Origin: Bacteroidota bacterium
GTDB taxonomy: Bacteria > Bacteroidota > Bacteroidia > Bacteroidales > VadinHA17
DNA length: 6,215 nucleotides
Assembly: GCA_030611395.1 (NCBI GenBank)
Contig: JAUWPX010000096.1
Coordinates: forward strand, 1-6,215
Direction: 5' to 3'
Numbering within the stretch: position 1 is the first letter of the stretch; every line of letters starts with the position of its first letter. Positions 5,396-6,215 of this stretch are shown here, piece after piece. The notes below the pieces were generated by a model that saw nothing but the letters and a program-made list of their open reading frames with translations, was not told the DNA's origin and searched no databases. The position numbers were made by a program, and so were the translations under genes.

Positions 5396-5447
5396 GTTGT
5401 TACTTATCTACAAATGATCAAAATAATAATCAATAATAAGTAACAAC
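5396..5447. repeat. Perfect 12-bp inverted repeat with 28-base spacer in the divergent region
   Basis: The left arm GTTGTTACTTAT (5396-5407) is the exact reverse complement of ATAAGTAACAAC (5436-5447). The 28-base spacer is AT-rich. The repeat lies between the two divergent promoters and upstream of both, in a place suited to a regulator site or an extruded hairpin. No T-run follows, and no gene ends here, so it is not a terminator. Confidence 0.7.
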
Positions 5448-5464
5448 ATAAGTTAATTTAACCC

Positions 5465-5494
5465 GAATAATTCATAAACTTTGATGAATTATTC
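5465..5494. repeat. Perfect 11-bp inverted repeat with 8-base loop in the divergent region
   Basis: GAATAATTCAT (5465-5475) and ATGAATTATTC (5484-5494) are exact reverse complements around the loop AAACTTTG. It lies 28 bases upstream of the -33 element of the M23 gene promoter. Dyad form and position fit an operator for a dimeric regulator. It is unrelated in sequence to the other inverted repeat at 5396-5447. Genes on both sides start rather than end here, so a terminator is unlikely. Confidence 0.7.
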
Positions 5495-5522
5495 TGACGA
5501 TTAAGTAAATGTAAGGGTTTCA

Positions 5523-5554
5523 TTTGAAAAATAATAACCTTTTTAATTACTTTG
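5523..5554 (+). promoter_or_regulatory. Bacteroidota-type promoter for the M23 peptidase gene
   Basis: TTTG at 5523-5526 is followed by 20 bases and TTACTTTG at 5547-5554, which matches the TAnnTTTG consensus except for its second base. The ATG follows 25 bases later, so the leader would be only about 15 to 20 bases with no Shine-Dalgarno, as is usual in this phylum. Confidence 0.6.
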
Positions 5555-5579
5555 CGGATTAATTTTTTCTTAAAGTACT

Positions 5580-6215
5580 ATGAGTTTTATTTTTAGATAT
5601 TTATTAGTAAGCTGCATTATTTTCACTGCTATCAATTCACAGGTTGTTCAGGCACAAGAAATATTCAGATCCCCTGTTAACTACCCGATTAAACTTTCTG
5701 CTAATTTCGGGGAGGTCCGTGAAGGTCATTTTCATTCCGGCATTGACATTAAGACCGGTGGAGTTACGGGAAAAAGCATATATGCAGTTGCTGATGGATA
5801 CATTAACCGTATTAATGTATCAGCTAATGGTTTCGGAAAAGCACTATATATTACTCATCCCAACGGATATGAAACTGTATATGCACACCTGCAAAACTTT
5901 ACTCCTGCTATTGAAGCTTATGTAAAAGATCAGCAATATGAACAAAAATCCTTCCGGGTAATCTTGCATCCGGATAAGAATAAATTTCCGGTTAAAACGG
6001 GTGATATAATTGCAAAATCAGGGAATACAGGTAGTTCCCTCGGACCGCATCTTCATTTTGAGATAAGAAATGAAAATAATCAACATCCTGTTAATCCACT
6101 TCTATTTCATTTTAATATTAAAGATAACATGAACCCTATCATTAGCAGGATTCACTTATACCCATTGTCAAAAGAGAGCCATATTGATTCTTCATTTGAA
6201 AAAAGAGTTTATAAA
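5580..6215 (+). CDS. Secreted M23-family (LytM-type) metallopeptidase, 3' end outside the window
   Basis: Open through the right edge: 212 codons are visible with no stop. An in-frame TAA at 5571-5573 makes the ATG at 5580 the first possible start. Residues 1-25 form a signal peptide with a hydrophobic core and a likely cleavage after V-Q-A (25), so the protein should be exported to the periplasm. The M23 zinc peptidase domain spans about 33-178. The zinc ligands are His52 and Asp56 in HSGID and His159 in the HLH motif of GPHLHFEIR (155-163); the catalytic histidines are His103 in YAHL and His157. M23 enzymes cut peptide cross-links in peptidoglycan. After the domain, DNMNPIISRIHLYPL begins a C-terminal region. 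All catalytic residues are present, so activity is likely. Divergence from the zap genes suggests a link with cell-wall growth or division, which is inference. Confidence 0.93.
   Translation, partial: MSFIFRYLLVSCIIFTAINSQVVQAQEIFRSPVNYPIKLSANFGEVREGHFHSGIDIKTGGVTGKSIYAVADGYINRINVSANGFGKALYITHPNGYETVYAHLQNFTPAIEAYVKDQQYEQKSFRVILHPDKNKFPVKTGDIIAKSGNTGSSLGPHLHFEIRNENNQHPVNPLLFHFNIKDNMNPIISRIHLYPLSKESHIDSSFEKRVYK

Noticed and set aside
5580..5618. Lipoprotein signal (L-V-S-C ending at Cys12) in the M23 protein
   Set aside because: Only 11 residues precede the Cys, too short for a normal lipoprotein signal, and hydrophobic sequence continues past it to a good V-Q-A cleavage site.
5644..5925. Open + strand frame starting inside the M23 gene
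   Set aside because: It is out of frame with the signal peptide and catalytic motifs that run continuously from 5580 to the window end.

Overview
The window reads as a chromosomal segment from an AT-rich member of the Bacteroidota. Three things point there. Gene starts lack Shine-Dalgarno sequences. Good matches to the Bacteroidota promoter (TTTG, about 19 bases, then TAnnTTTG) lie before the zapB-like gene and, with one mismatch, before the M23 peptidase gene. The protein families and their order (M23 peptidase, ZapB-like, ZapA, structured RNA, RNase Y) also fit that phylum. I cannot name a genus.

Right half, about 2891-6215, a housekeeping cell-division and RNA block. A divergent intergenic region (5305-5579) separates a secreted M23 peptidase on the + strand (partial, cut by the window end) from a - strand series: a ZapB-like coiled-coil protein, ZapA, a structured RNA of about 195 nt that I interpret as 6S RNA (ssrS), and rny (RNase Y). 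The RNA's ends pair in a closing stem, its 3' end is a T-run, and a GNRA-capped hairpin sits in the middle. The divergent region carries a promoter for each side and, between them, two perfect inverted repeats with arms of 12 and 11 bases.

Left half, about 1-2890, an accessory surface-polysaccharide and toxin-antitoxin block, all on the - strand: a non-hydrolysing UDP-N-acetylglucosamine 2-epimerase family gene (wecB-like) directly behind rny, a UDP-glucuronate 4-epimerase-like gene, then hicB followed by hicA. The two epimerases would supply nucleotide sugars for capsule, O-antigen or exopolysaccharide. No glycosyltransferase or flippase gene is in view.

The most distinctive unexplained structure is a family of degenerate 7-bp tandem repeats at gene boundaries: six units directly after the hicA stop (1-42), about three units filling the whole rny/wecB gap (2874-2893), and four units of a related-looking sequence before the epimerase gene (1589-1616). 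The first and second share a sequence and both abut a stop codon in the same orientation, so the accessory block is bracketed by direct repeats. I see no transposase, integrase, CRISPR array, tRNA or rRNA. I found no convincing new multi-gene system; the best leads are the 6S-like RNA, the heptad repeats and the paired inverted repeats.
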